From Pasteurellaceae bacterium (GTDB taxonomy: Bacteria > Pseudomonadota > Gammaproteobacteria > Enterobacterales > Pasteurellaceae), in NCBI GenBank assembly GCA_030528525.1, contig JAUMYT010000001.1, positions 1 through 64,000 on the forward strand: a DNA stretch of 64,000 nucleotides. Reading direction: 5' to 3'. This document shows, one piece after another, positions 28,966 to 39,401 of the stretch. The stretch's first letter is position 1. The number at the start of each line of letters is the position of its first letter. Under the pieces are notes generated by a model. The model had not been told where the DNA came from. It did no database searches and was given only the letters and a program-made list of their open reading frames with translations. The position numbers and the translations under genes are program-made.

Positions 28966-29205
28966 ATGACAAATAAAGAATGGGCGTTTTTGGTGGGTGC
29001 TTGTATTTTAATTGGTACCTTGGTTATTGATCATTTTATGGGATCGATTTGGTATGCAGTCCCCTTTATCGCTATTGGCTCTTGGATACACTCTAAATTG
29101 ACTGAAAGCGTGGAAAAATCCGACCTCGCTAAATTGCAAGAAGAAAATGAAGCCTTAAAAGCGGAAATTGCGAAATTAAAACAGGAAAATCAAGATGTTA
29201 AGTAA
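28966..29205 (+). CDS. Small membrane protein with coiled-coil tail
   Basis: The protein is 79 aa (80 if the preceding ATG at 28963 is used; AAGGAG is better spaced for 28966). I do not recognise a family. Two hydrophobic segments (about residues 6-22 and 27-42) form a likely membrane hairpin. The last 35 residues (DLAKLQEENEALKAEIAKLK) form a leucine-rich heptad coiled coil. Its 3' end overlaps the rsmC start by 11 bases, so it is really translated in line with rsmC. The function is unknown. Confidence 0.75.
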   Translation: MTNKEWAFLVGACILIGTLVIDHFMGSIWYAVPFIAIGSWIHSKLTESVEKSDLAKLQEENEALKAEIAKLKQENQDVK

Positions 29206-30184
29206 CGAAAGCGAAGTGCTAGAACGCCATTTAGGCTTATTTGAAAATAAAAATGTATTGCTGTTTGGCGATGTACGAGATCGCTTTTTTGAGCAGCTGA
29301 AACCGACCGCAAAAAGCGTAGCGGTCTTCAGCAGTTATTACGATTTTGCTCGTCAACATTCGGTGGTGGAATTTGGCTTGGAATGTGAAACATCGGCAGA
29401 CTTGGCGGTGTTTTTCTGGACAAAAAACAAACAAGAGTGCCAATTCCAACTGTTTCAATGGCTGGCAAACTGTGCAAGCGGTCAGGAAATGTTAATCATT
29501 GGCGAAAATCGTTCGGGCGTGCGTTCGGTGGAAAAAATGCTCGAACCCTTTGGCGAGATTGCCAAAATTGACTCCGCTCGCCGTTGCGGGCTGTACCATT
29601 TTGCCCTTCAGCAACCGCCCGAATTTATTTGCAGAAAATTCTGGAAATCTTACCCCTTGCAAGGGCTACAAATCTTCGCCTTGCCTGCAGTGTTTAGCTC
29701 AGCGGAGTTGGATAACGGCTCGAAAGTGTTGCTCTCCACCTTTGAACAAGGCGAGAAATTGAAAGGCAAGGTGCTGGATCTGGGTTGCGGAGCAGGCGTG
29801 ATCGGGGCGTATTTGAAGCAGCAATTTCCTGCGATCAAACTGACAATGAGCGATATTCACGCAATGGCGTTGGCATCCAGTCGCCGAACCCTTGCCGAAA
29901 ATCAGCTTGATGGCGACGTGCTTGCCAGCGATGTGTTTTCCGATATTTCAGGGCGATTTGACTTGATTGTGTCTAACCCACCGTTCCACGACGGCATCGA
30001 CACTGCTTACCAAGCGGTCGAAACCTTGATTCAACAAGCGAAAAACCACCTAAACAAAGGCGGCGAACTCCGAATTGTTGCCAACGCTTTTCTGCCGTAT
30101 CCCGACTTGCTCGACAAGGCATTTGGCTCGCACCAAGTGCTGGCAAAATCGACTAAGTTTAAGGTGTATTCGGTGAAAGCTTAG
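29195..30184 (+). CDS. rsmC: 16S rRNA m2G1207 methyltransferase RsmC
   Basis: The protein is 329 aa, a duplicated Rossmann methyltransferase. The N-terminal half is degenerate. The C-terminal half has the SAM loop VLDLGCGAGVIGAYL (near residue 192) and the catalytic SNPPFHDG motif of N2-guanine methyltransferases. It methylates G1207 in 16S rRNA on the 30S subunit. It starts inside the end of the preceding small-membrane-protein gene. A repeat copy overlaps the codons for CRKFWKSYPLQG between the two halves. Confidence 0.95.
   Translation: MLSNESEVLERHLGLFENKNVLLFGDVRDRFFEQLKPTAKSVAVFSSYYDFARQHSVVEFGLECETSADLAVFFWTKNKQECQFQLFQWLANCASGQEMLIIGENRSGVRSVEKMLEPFGEIAKIDSARRCGLYHFALQQPPEFICRKFWKSYPLQGLQIFALPAVFSSAELDNGSKVLLSTFEQGEKLKGKVLDLGCGAGVIGAYLKQQFPAIKLTMSDIHAMALASSRRTLAENQLDGDVLASDVFSDISGRFDLIVSNPPFHDGIDTAYQAVETLIQQAKNHLNKGGELRIVANAFLPYPDLLDKAFGSHQVLAKSTKFKVYSVKA
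29628..29661 (-). repeat. Uptake-signal-like repeat, copy 9 (inside rsmC)
   Basis: TTTGCAGAAAATTCTGG, then AAATCTTACCCCTTGC. The core is GCAAGGGGT on the minus strand, opposite to the gene. It falls between the two halves of RsmC. Confidence 0.65.
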
Positions 30185-30251
30185 GGTTTTCTTTCTTGTG
30201 AAATCCCCCCTTTTTGCCTACAATATCGCCTTTTGTTTATAGGCGGATCGA

Positions 30252-30836
30252 ATGTCTCAGATTAAATTGATTGTGGGGCTTGCCAACCCTGGTGCGAAGT
30301 ATGAGGGCACTCGCCACAACGCAGGCGAATGGTTGATCAACGAAATTGCTCGTCAATATAATGCCACGCTAAAAGACGAAACCAAGTATTTCGGCAAAGT
30401 GGCAAAAATCAATACGCCACAGGGCGAAGTACGTCTGTTGGTGCCAACGACCTTTATGAATTTAAGTGGCAAAGCTGTTGGGGCATTGGCGAACTTTTAT
30501 CGGATTAAACCCGAAGAAATTTTAGTGGCTCACGATGAGTTGGACTTGCCTGCAGGTGTGGCGAAAATCAAGCAGGGTGGCGGACACGGCGGACACAACG
30601 GATTGAAAGACATCATTGCCGCCCTTGGCAATAGCAACAATTTTTATCGTGTGCGAATTGGCATTGGTCACCCTGGGCAGAAAGAGTTGGTGGCAAGCTA
30701 TGTGCTTGGCAAACCATCGCCGACTGATCAGCCGTTGATTGATGCCGCCGTTGATGAAGCCAGCCGTTGCGTTGATTTGCTGTTTAAAGAAGGTATCGTC
30801 AAAGCGACTAATCGCTTGAATAGCTTTAAGGCTTAA
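30252..30836 (+). CDS. pth: Peptidyl-tRNA hydrolase
   Basis: The protein is 194 aa. It has the N-terminal [20 protein letters not shown] with catalytic His (residue 23 region), then [12 protein letters not shown], the catalytic Asp in [11 protein letters not shown], and [12 protein letters not shown]. It releases peptides from prematurely dropped peptidyl-tRNAs. Its neighbour ychF is the usual partner, here 123 bases away with a REP unit and a repeat copy between. Confidence 0.97.
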   Translation: MSQIKLIVGLANPGAKYEGTRHNAGEWLINEIARQYNATLKDETKYFGKVAKINTPQGEVRLLVPTTFMNLSGKAVGALANFYRIKPEEILVAHDELDLPAGVAKIKQGGGHGGHNGLKDIIAALGNSNNFYRVRIGIGHPGQKELVASYVLGKPSPTDQPLIDAAVDEASRCVDLLFKEGIVKATNRLNSFKA

Positions 30837-30854
30837 CAAATATAAAAGAGCAAT

Positions 30855-30877
30855 GGGCGTATGCAATACGCCCCTAC
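30855..30877. repeat. REP unit between pth and ychF
   Basis: GGGCGTATGCAATACGCCC followed by CTAC: the same palindrome as the 49705-49763 pair, as a single unit. On the minus strand it starts with the GTAG head. Confidence 0.7.
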
Positions 30878-30886
30878 ATTTCAAAT

Positions 30887-30923
30887 GCAAGGGGTAAGAT
30901 TTCTCCAAAAATCTGCAAAATTG
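30887..30923 (+). repeat. Uptake-signal-like repeat, copy 10
   Basis: GCAAGGGGT, AAGATTTCTCC, then AAAAATCTGCAAAATTGC. It has the T-ended core and an AGATTT/AAATCT inverted repeat. It lies directly after the REP unit and before ychF. Confidence 0.72.
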
Positions 30924-30959
30924 CCCCGACAACAATATTCAAATAAATAAGGAAAAACT

Positions 30960-32051
30960 ATGGGATTTAAATGTGGTATCGTGGGTTTGCCGAACGTGGG
31001 CAAATCAACATTGTTTAACGCACTTACCAAAGCAGGGATTGAAGCGGCTAACTATCCGTTCTGTACCATTGAGCCGAACACGGGCGTGGTGCCAATGCCT
31101 GATCCACGCCTTGATGCCTTGGCGGAAATCGTCAAACCAGAGCGTGTGTTGCCAACCACGATGGAGTTTGTGGACATCGCAGGCTTGGTGGCTGGTGCGA
31201 GCAAAGGCGAAGGCTTGGGCAATAAATTCTTGGCGAATATTCGTGAAACCGATGCCATCGGACACGTTGTGCGTTGCTTTGAGAACGATGACATCGTCCA
31301 CGTAGCAGGTAAAATCGATCCTCTTGATGATATTGAAACCATCAACACCGAATTGGCGTTGGCGGATTTAGACAGCTGTGAGCGAGCGATTCAGCGTTTG
31401 CAAAAACGTGCCAAAGGCGGAGATAAAGACGCAAAATTTGAGCTGTCGATTATGGAAAAAATCCTACCTGTGCTTGAAAATGCAGGAATGATTCGCTCTG
31501 TGGATTTAGACAAAGAAGAATTACACGCGATCAAAGGTTACAATTTCTTAACGCTCAAACCGACAATGTACATTGCCAATGTGAACGAAGACGGGTTTGA
31601 AAATAACCCTTATCTCGACAAAGTGCGTGAATTTGCGGCGAAAGAAGGCTCGGTTGTGGTGCCTGTGTGTGCAGCGATTGAAGCGGAAATTGCTGAGTTG
31701 GAAGACGATGAAAAAACCGAATTTTTACAAGATCTTGGTATTGAAGAACCGGGTTTGAACCGTGTGATCCGTGCAGGTTATGCCTTGCTCAATTTACAAA
31801 CTTACTTCACCGCAGGCGTGAAAGAAGTGCGTGCATGGACAGTTTCTGTGGGAGCAACCGCACCAAAAGCGGCAGCGGTTATCCATACCGACTTTGAAAA
31901 AGGCTTTATTCGTGCCGAAGTGATCGCTTACGATGATTTCATTCAATTCAAAGGCGAAAACGGAGCGAAAGAAGCAGGCAAATGGCGTTTGGAAGGCAAA
32001 GATTACATCGTTCAAGACGGCGATGTGATGCACTTCCGTTTTAATGTATAA
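30960..32051 (+). CDS. ychF: Redox-regulated ATPase YchF
   Basis: The protein is 363 aa. It is an Obg-family P-loop protein: [18 protein letters not shown] at the N terminus, switch region [16 protein letters not shown], then a coiled coil and a C-terminal TGS-like domain ([14 protein letters not shown]). In place of the G4 NKxD the segment is NVNED, consistent with ATP preference. It binds ribosomes and affects oxidative stress response. The terminator 32069-32096 follows. Confidence 0.97.
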   Translation: MGFKCGIVGLPNVGKSTLFNALTKAGIEAANYPFCTIEPNTGVVPMPDPRLDALAEIVKPERVLPTTMEFVDIAGLVAGASKGEGLGNKFLANIRETDAIGHVVRCFENDDIVHVAGKIDPLDDIETINTELALADLDSCERAIQRLQKRAKGGDKDAKFELSIMEKILPVLENAGMIRSVDLDKEELHAIKGYNFLTLKPTMYIANVNEDGFENNPYLDKVREFAAKEGSVVVPVCAAIEAEIAELEDDEKTEFLQDLGIEEPGLNRVIRAGYALLNLQTYFTAGVKEVRAWTVSVGATAPKAAAVIHTDFEKGFIRAEVIAYDDFIQFKGENGAKEAGKWRLEGKDYIVQDGDVMHFRFNV

Positions 32052-32068
32052 AGCGTGCGTAATATGAG

Positions 32069-32096
32069 AGGGGAAATGCTTAACATTTCCCCTTTT
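32069..32096. terminator. Terminator between ychF and thiI
   Basis: A 10-bp stem, AGGGGAAATG / CATTTCCCCT, with a 5-base loop and TTT on the plus strand. It lies between converging genes. Confidence 0.8.
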
Positions 32097-32098
32097 GT

Positions 32099-33547
32099 TT
32101 AAATACGAAACACTTTCACATTGCTAAAGCCTTTTTCTTTCAAATACAAGGCTTGCAATTTGCTCATCACACCACGTTGGCAGTAGAGCAAATAGGTTTT
32201 GGATTGATCCAATTCGGCAAATTGGTTGGACAATTTGTAGAACGGCAGTTCTTTTACTTCCACGCCCGCTAACTGAAACGGCGAATCTTCCGTTTCTTCA
32301 GGGCTGCGAATATCTAAAATCACGTCGTTTTGCCCCAATTCTGATGTCGTTTCCACCGAAATGACTTCTTGCTCAGTTTGCTTAGCAATGTCCCGAATAT
32401 CCAAGAATTGTGCATTCGCAACGGCTTGTTCTAGCACGCTGAAATCAAAATGCCCTTCTTCTTCCAAAATTTTGCTTTCCACCGCTTTAACCGTTGGATT
32501 TTTAGAAATCACGCCACAAAATTCAGGCATTGATTTGGCGATGTCGTCCGTACCGATCTGCTTGGCAATCGCAATAATTTGCTCCTTATCGTGGCTAATC
32601 AACGGACGCAACACCAAGCTGTCAGCGGCTTTGTCGATCAAACGTAAGTTGGTCAGCGTTTGGCTAGAGACTTGCCCCAAGGCTTCGCCGGTCACAATCG
32701 CTTCAATCCCAACACGTTCAGCGATTTGGCTGGCGGCACGCACCATCATTCGTTTTAACACCACGCCCATCTGTCCGTTATCGACTTTTTCTAAAATCTC
32801 GCCCACCACCGATTCAAAGTTGATCGCCACAAAACGCACTTTGTGCGACGTGCTATAACGGCTCCAAATGTGGTATGCCATCTGCTTCACGCCGATTTCG
32901 TGTGCCGCACCGCCCAAATTGAAGAAACAGTAATGTACTCGGCAACCACGGCGGATCAGCATATAGCTCGACACGCCCGAATCAAAACCGCCCGAAATCA
33001 GCGACAACACATCTTCTTGCGTACCGATTGGGTAGCCGCCAATGCCTTCGTAGCGAGCTTTGATGAGCAACATTTTGTCGTGTTCAATATCAATTCGTAC
33101 CGTCACATCAGGATCTTTCAACTTCACTTTTGCTGATTCAATCCGCTGATTCAAACCACCGCCGATATAGCGTTCCGCTTCAATAGAGGTAAAATCGTGC
33201 TTGCCTTTGCGACGAACTCGCACACAGAAGGTTTTGCCTTCCAGCTCATCTTTTACCGCCAAACAGGTTTGCTCAAAAATATCGTGAAGGGTCGAAAACG
33301 GAGTTTCTTCTACCGCTAAAATATGATGAATGCCTGGGGTGCGTTGCAATAATTCCAACACTTGCGGAGCGGTGTCAGGATTTTTCGCTCGCACTTCAAT
33401 GAAATCCCAATTTCGCACCACAGCGACATCTTCAAGTTCACGGGTTAAGACATTGCGAATATTGGAAGTGAGAATTTTGATAAACCGTTTGCGAACCGAG
33501 TCGCTTTTGATCATGATTTCGGGGAAAAGTTTGACGATGAATTTCAT
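32099..33547 (-). CDS. thiI: tRNA 4-thiouridine synthase ThiI
   Basis: The protein is 482 aa, the long form with a rhodanese domain. In order: NFLD and THUMP domain, PP-loop [16 protein letters not shown], the [12 protein letters not shown] segment with the first catalytic Cys, and a C-terminal rhodanese domain with [14 protein letters not shown] (second Cys). It makes s4U8 in tRNA and supplies sulfur for the thiazole of thiamine. Repeat copies flank it at both sides of the next upstream gene. Confidence 0.97.
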   Translation of the reverse strand: MKFIVKLFPEIMIKSDSVRKRFIKILTSNIRNVLTRELEDVAVVRNWDFIEVRAKNPDTAPQVLELLQRTPGIHHILAVEETPFSTLHDIFEQTCLAVKDELEGKTFCVRVRRKGKHDFTSIEAERYIGGGLNQRIESAKVKLKDPDVTVRIDIEHDKMLLIKARYEGIGGYPIGTQEDVLSLISGGFDSGVSSYMLIRRGCRVHYCFFNLGGAAHEIGVKQMAYHIWSRYSTSHKVRFVAINFESVVGEILEKVDNGQMGVVLKRMMVRAASQIAERVGIEAIVTGEALGQVSSQTLTNLRLIDKAADSLVLRPLISHDKEQIIAIAKQIGTDDIAKSMPEFCGVISKNPTVKAVESKILEEEGHFDFSVLEQAVANAQFLDIRDIAKQTEQEVISVETTSELGQNDVILDIRSPEETEDSPFQLAGVEVKELPFYKLSNQFAELDQSKTYLLYCQRGVMSKLQALYLKEKGFSNVKVFRI

Positions 33548-33624
33548 AACAAATTAAAAATAAAGGAAAAACGGGTGAGATCCTAACACATTTTTTTGCA
33601 TGATATGGCCAGTTGTTTAGCAGA

Positions 33625-33659
33625 TTTGCAAAAAGTGCTCGGTTCTCACCCCCTTGTAG
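33625..33659 (-). repeat. Uptake-signal-like repeat, copy 11
   Basis: TTTGCAAAAAGT, then GCTCGG, then TTCTCACCCCCTTGTAG. It is one of the most complete copies. It lies between the efflux gene and thiI. Confidence 0.85.
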
Positions 33660-33667
33660 CGTAAAGA

Positions 33668-35056
33668 TTAACGCTGTGCTTTACCTGCCATGGCTTGATA
33701 CACCGCATTTTCATTTTTGATTTGGGTGAATTTCGTTTCTAATAAGGCAAGTTCTGAGCTGCGTTCAGTATTTAATGCCATCAGCCATTCGCGCAGTTCA
33801 GCGATGCCTTGTTGGTAACGTTGTTGATAATATTGGCTGACTTTTTTATCGCTTTGGTGCTTTTTGTGTAAATTATCGTAGCTTAGCTGTGATTGTTGGT
33901 AGGCAAAATAGTAGCCATCAATTTCATTTAACGCTGTTGTGATCTTCTGTTCGTAATTGAGTTTAGCGAGCTTATAGCCTTCTTCAGAAATTTTGATATT
34001 GTTTGACACGCGCTGCCAATCTAAAAAAGGTAAATGAATGGCAATCAACCCATTGCCGATCGGATTATTTGTCACATTGCTCAGTTTGAGTGCTGTGCTA
34101 GATAAGCTGCCGCCCAACGTGAGTGTTGGGAACCAGCTTTTTTCCATCGACGTGAGATGTTTAAAAGCACTTTGTAAGCGGTGTAAACTGGCGGTAATAT
34201 CTGGGCGATTGGCAATCACAGAGACGGGAACATTCAAATCCACACCTTGTAATTTCATTTTCGCCAAGCTTGGTGCTGTTGTGATCAGCGGTTGATTTGG
34301 CGCTAAATTGAGTAAATTGCGAAGCATCTGTTCTGCGGTTTTTTTGCCTGTTTGCAAATTCAATAAGACATTTTGGGCACTCAAAATGGCTTGTTGTGAT
34401 TGAGCAACACCAAGTTGATCGATAAGCCCGACCTTGAATTTTTGATTTAAGATACGGTTAATTTCTTGATAAGACTGGATATTTTTCTCAGTCAGTTGAA
34501 TCGCATCATTAAAGTAAGCTAAGTTATAGTAGCTTTGGATCACGCCATTGATCAACGAAAGGCGAGCAGCGTGTAAATCTTCTTCTGTCGCTTTTTTCTC
34601 CCATTCGGCGGCATTGGCTGCATCACGCAAACGCCCCCACAAATCTAGTGTATAACTCAAATTAAAACCGACCTGATGATTGATTTTTGAGGTGCTAGTG
34701 GAAACTACATTGCTGCTTGAACTCACGGCTTTACTGGCAGAAGATTGCCCTGATGCACTGAAGCTGGGTACTAAATTCGCCCCCACCAAATTTGCTTTAT
34801 ATAATGCTGTGTTCACCGCAATGGCTGCTTTGGCGAGGTTAATGTTATTCGCCAGTGCTTGCTCAATCAGTTTATTCAGTTGCGGATCTTGATAGCCGAG
34901 CCACCATTGGTTATTGATGGGGTATTGTTGGGTAACTTGTTGATAATGTTGGAAATGTTGTTCTGCATTTACCAGTGAACCGTCTTGGCTCATTGTGCTA
35001 CAGGCTGTTAAGGAGAGAAGAGCCACAAGGCTTGTGCTGAATTTGATTTTGTTCAT
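33668..35056 (-). CDS. TolC/NodT-family outer-membrane efflux lipoprotein
   Basis: The protein is 462 aa with the lipobox LSLTAC (Cys19), followed by the OEP repeats: WWLGYQDPQLNKLIEQAL, SYTLDLWGRLRDA and VIANRPDI are the hallmarks of NodT-type outer-membrane factors. It should form a trimeric channel for a tripartite efflux pump or type I secretion. No membrane-fusion or RND/ABC partner is adjacent, so it is an orphan. It is similar in type to TdeA of Aggregatibacter, which serves toxin and drug export; the exact role is unknown. Confidence 0.85.
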   Translation of the reverse strand: MNKIKFSTSLVALLSLTACSTMSQDGSLVNAEQHFQHYQQVTQQYPINNQWWLGYQDPQLNKLIEQALANNINLAKAAIAVNTALYKANLVGANLVPSFSASGQSSASKAVSSSSNVVSTSTSKINHQVGFNLSYTLDLWGRLRDAANAAEWEKKATEEDLHAARLSLINGVIQSYYNLAYFNDAIQLTEKNIQSYQEINRILNQKFKVGLIDQLGVAQSQQAILSAQNVLLNLQTGKKTAEQMLRNLLNLAPNQPLITTAPSLAKMKLQGVDLNVPVSVIANRPDITASLHRLQSAFKHLTSMEKSWFPTLTLGGSLSSTALKLSNVTNNPIGNGLIAIHLPFLDWQRVSNNIKISEEGYKLAKLNYEQKITTALNEIDGYYFAYQQSQLSYDNLHKKHQSDKKVSQYYQQRYQQGIAELREWLMALNTERSSELALLETKFTQIKNENAVYQAMAGKAQR

Positions 35057-35155
35057 AAGGTATCCTGCTTAAAAAATAACACCATTTTAAAGAATTTGCA
35101 GGAGTAGGGCTAGGTCTTGACTGAACGATCATTCATGTTTTGCAAAAGTTTACAT

Positions 35156-35190
35156 TTTGCAAAAAGTCAGGGGTTCTCACCCCCTTGTGA
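35156..35190 (-). repeat. Uptake-signal-like repeat, copy 12
   Basis: TTTGCAAAAAGT, CAGGGG, then TTCTCACCCCCTTGTGA. A complete copy upstream of the efflux gene and downstream of rarA. Confidence 0.85.
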
Positions 35191-35219
35191 TACTTAGCAA
35201 GGTGTTCGGGAGAAGTAGA

Positions 35220-36557
35220 TTATGGATAGCGTTTATGTTTGCTTTGCGCATCTAAATTTTTCAGCCACGCCAATTTCTCTTTGATCTGCTTTTCCATTCC
35301 CCGTTCGCTTGGGAAGTAGAATTGAGTGTCTTGAAGTTCTGGCGGAAAGTAATTTTCGCCTGCAGCGTAGGCGTTCGGCTCGTGGTGGGCGTAGCGGTAT
35401 TGGTCGCCATAACCAAGGGATTTCATCAACTGCGTTGGAGCGTTGCGTAAATGCTCTGGTACATCGTAATCTTTTTCGTTTTTGGCAAGCTGTTTGGCAG
35501 CGTTGAAAGCGGTGTAAACGGCGTTGCTTTTTGGGGCAACCGCTAAATAGATAATCGCTTGGGCGATAGCTCGTTCGCCTTCGTAAGTGCCCACTCGAGT
35601 AAAACAATCCCAAGCCGCAATCGCCACTTGCATCGCCCGAGGGTCAGCATTGCCGATGTCTTCGGAGGCAATGGCAAGCAAGCGGCGTGCCACATACAGC
35701 GGATCGCCCCCTGCGGTTAAAATGCGAGCGTACCAATACAAGGCACCATCAGGGCTAGAGCCACGCACGGATTTATGCAAGGCGGAAATCAGGTCGTAAA
35801 AGCGGTCACCACCTTTGTCAAATCGGGCTTGGCGTTCGCCTAGAACTTCGGTCAGCAGATGTTTATCCAATAACTTGCCCTGTGGCAAGGTTTCCGCCAT
35901 ATCCGACATCAATTCCAAGCAATTCAAGGCAAAACGCCCATCGCCATTGACGTAATCGGCGAGCAAATTCAGCACATTGTCCTGCAAAATAAAGGTTTCA
36001 TTGCCCAAGCCACGTTCTTTATCGTTGATCGCATTGTGCAAAAGTTGCAGAATATCGACCGCTTGTAGCGGTTTGAGAATGTAAATTCTTGCGCGGGAAA
36101 GCAGGGCGTTATTCAGCTCGAAAGAGGGATTTTCGGTGGTCGCCCCGATAAAAATAATGGTGCCGTCTTCGATATGCGGTAAAAACGCATCTTGCTGACT
36201 TTTGTTGAAACGGTGGACTTCGTCCACAAACAGAATGGTGCGTCTGCCCGATTGGCGGTTCAGTTTGGCTCGCTCAATGGCTTCTCGAATCTCTTTAATG
36301 CCGCTGGTCACGGCAGAAAGGCGTTCCACTTCGGCATCAAGGGCGTTGGCGATAATTTCCGCCAGCGTGGTTTTGCCTGTGCCTGGCGGCCCCCAAAAAA
36401 TCATAGAGTGTGCGTGGCGATGTTCAATCGCTCGGCGAAGGGGCTTGTTCTGTCCGATCAAATGCGATTGCCCCACATATTCAGCCAAAGTGCGTGGTCG
36501 CATTCTTGCCGAAAGGGGGCGAAAATCTGCAGAAAAATCAAAGGCGAAGCTACTCAT
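35220..36557 (-). CDS. rarA: Replication-associated recombination protein RarA
   Basis: The protein is 445 aa, an AAA+ ATPase of the clamp-loader branch. It has [17 protein letters not shown], Walker [13 protein letters not shown] (near residue 53), Walker B FVDEVHRF and sensor GATTENPSF, then the tetramerisation domain. It acts at stalled forks and interacts with SSB. It starts 9 bases after the mreD stop and so may be transcribed with mreBCD. AGGGGGC precedes the ATG. Confidence 0.96.
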   Translation of the reverse strand: MSSFAFDFSADFRPLSARMRPRTLAEYVGQSHLIGQNKPLRRAIEHRHAHSMIFWGPPGTGKTTLAEIIANALDAEVERLSAVTSGIKEIREAIERAKLNRQSGRRTILFVDEVHRFNKSQQDAFLPHIEDGTIIFIGATTENPSFELNNALLSRARIYILKPLQAVDILQLLHNAINDKERGLGNETFILQDNVLNLLADYVNGDGRFALNCLELMSDMAETLPQGKLLDKHLLTEVLGERQARFDKGGDRFYDLISALHKSVRGSSPDGALYWYARILTAGGDPLYVARRLLAIASEDIGNADPRAMQVAIAAWDCFTRVGTYEGERAIAQAIIYLAVAPKSNAVYTAFNAAKQLAKNEKDYDVPEHLRNAPTQLMKSLGYGDQYRYAHHEPNAYAAGENYFPPELQDTQFYFPSERGMEKQIKEKLAWLKNLDAQSKHKRYP

Positions 36558-36566
36558 TGTTGCCCC

Positions 36567-37055
36567 CTAGCGTAAGTGCAAACCACGGCGAATTTGTCGC
36601 ATCAGTAAGAACACCCAAGGCCATAAAATACCACTGATGACAGCACCGAGAAGTTCTTGTGTATTAAAACTGGCACTGTGTAACACAAATTCCACAAAGA
36701 AAATCACAAAACGGATCAAAATGATATAGAGCATAACTAAGATCCCTTGTAACCATAATGATAAATTTCGCAAAATTAAGTGGTATTTAGAAACAAAATA
36801 AATCGCAATGGAGAGAACAAGAGCGTGAATGCCAAGAATAGAGCCTAGTACAACATCCCAAACAATACCAGCGATAAAAGCAGTGCCGACACTGATTTTA
36901 TCAGGTAGAGCTAATGCCCAGTAGATCAGTACGAGAGCAATCCACGCAGGACGTAGCCCTTGGAAACCAATTGGCCATGGCATAATCTCAAGCACAAACG
37001 CAACAATAAACAGAAACAGCAAAATCAGTAGTTGGAACAGGGTATTTTGTCGCAT
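36567..37055 (-). CDS. mreD: Rod shape-determining protein MreD
   Basis: The protein is 162 aa with five or six predicted membrane helices and few polar residues, as usual for MreD. The WPxGFQGLRPAWIALVLIYWAL segment near the N terminus is typical. It is an inner-membrane part of the elongasome that recruits MreC and RodA/PBP2. It overlaps mreC by one base, so it is translationally coupled. Confidence 0.94.
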   Translation of the reverse strand: MRQNTLFQLLILLFLFIVAFVLEIMPWPIGFQGLRPAWIALVLIYWALALPDKISVGTAFIAGIVWDVVLGSILGIHALVLSIAIYFVSKYHLILRNLSLWLQGILVMLYIILIRFVIFFVEFVLHSASFNTQELLGAVISGILWPWVFLLMRQIRRGLHLR

Positions 37056-38071
37056 TATTCCGCTCCCTCCTCATCTTGTTGTTCTGTTGTGGGGTCTTGC
37101 TCATCTGTTGTTGGTTGTTCCGTTTCTTCTTTCATTACCATTGGGGCTTTTTTACTTGCTCGTAGGCGATCTAATGGATTGAGGCTTTTACGTCGTTCTT
37201 CCACAGCATCACGCACATCTTGAGGTGATAGACGTGCCTTGCGGTTATCTTCACCCGTTGGCCAAAGTAACAGTAAATAGCGTAAACGTTCTAAAGAGGC
37301 AAGTGGGCGAGCGGTGACTCGAGCAAAATGATTGGATCCATCGTTGCTCACGGTTTCTACGATTGCCACAGGGTAGCCTTCAGGAAAGTTGCCGCCTAAG
37401 CCCGAGGTGACTAATAAATCACCTGGTGTAATGTCTACGGTTCGTGGGAGGTTATCTAAGATTAATGCTTCATTATGTCCTGTGCCATTGGCAATGCCTC
37501 GTACATCATTACGTAGCACTTGAACGGGTAAGGCATGCGTGACATCAGTCAGTAGTAATACTCGGCTGCTTTTTTCACCCACAGAAATAATTTGTCCGAC
37601 AACACCTTTTTCATCAATAATCGGCTGCCCAACAAAAGCCCCGTCTGTTTTTCCTTGATTGATAATCAGTTGTTGTCGGTAAGCGTCCATTTCTGCGGTG
37701 AGTACTTCGGCGACTTTTTTATATTCATCTTGGCGTAATGGTGAGCTGAGCAGTAGGCGTAACCGTTGATTTTCGACTTTGAGCTGATCAAGAAGCAATA
37801 AATCGGCACTTTTTTCTCGCACTTGTTCACGTAGCACTTGGTTTTCCATTTTGAGCCGTTGACTGTCGATGAAATTATTACTCACGCCATCAAGCACCAC
37901 ACGGGGGGTGTTAGCAAAATAGTATAGACCGCTGACAGCGGTTTCCAGCAAATTGCGAACTTGCACGATCGCAGAGCTTCTGCCATCAAGAAAAATGCAG
38001 ATAAGCGACAGTATGACTGCAAAGAATAACCGAACCCCAAGAGGTGGTGCTTTAGCAAAAATAGGCTTCAT
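37055..38071 (-). CDS. mreC: Rod shape-determining protein MreC
   Basis: The protein is 338 aa. A single membrane helix (about residues 13-28) is followed by a coiled coil (ENQVLREQVREKSADLLL) and the periplasmic beta domain with VVGQIISVGEKSSRVLLLTD and GDLLVTSGLGGNFPEGYP. The last ~35 residues are acidic and Thr/Gln-rich, a low-complexity tail. It links MreB filaments to PBP2. It lies 54 bases after mreB; a small REP-like palindrome (38098-38121) sits in the gap. Confidence 0.95.
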   Translation of the reverse strand: MKPIFAKAPPLGVRLFFAVILSLICIFLDGRSSAIVQVRNLLETAVSGLYYFANTPRVVLDGVSNNFIDSQRLKMENQVLREQVREKSADLLLLDQLKVENQRLRLLLSSPLRQDEYKKVAEVLTAEMDAYRQQLIINQGKTDGAFVGQPIIDEKGVVGQIISVGEKSSRVLLLTDVTHALPVQVLRNDVRGIANGTGHNEALILDNLPRTVDITPGDLLVTSGLGGNFPEGYPVAIVETVSNDGSNHFARVTARPLASLERLRYLLLLWPTGEDNRKARLSPQDVRDAVEERRKSLNPLDRLRASKKAPMVMKEETEQPTTDEQDPTTEQQDEEGAE

Positions 38072-38125
38072 TACATTTTGGACGAGGTTTGGAAAGGGAC
38101 GATGGGCAGTTGCCCACCGTCATGT

Positions 38126-39322
<1,197 letters not shown>

Positions 39323-39401
39323 TTAGAAATTTTTTCCCCTTTCATAAAAATAAATGATAAAGTTAGCCTAATTTTATTCCATAAATTCTATAGGAGTCTT
39401 T

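Noticed and set aside
36514..36545. AAAGGGGGCGAAAATCTGCAG near the rarA start, as a repeat copy
   Set aside because: It encodes [14 protein letters not shown], which is conserved in RarA proteins including E. coli, so the resemblance is by descent of the protein.
38098..38121. GACGATGGGCAGTTGCCCACC palindrome between mreC and mreB as a REP unit
   Set aside because: The palindrome is there but the GTAG head is missing, so I kept it out of the REP list.
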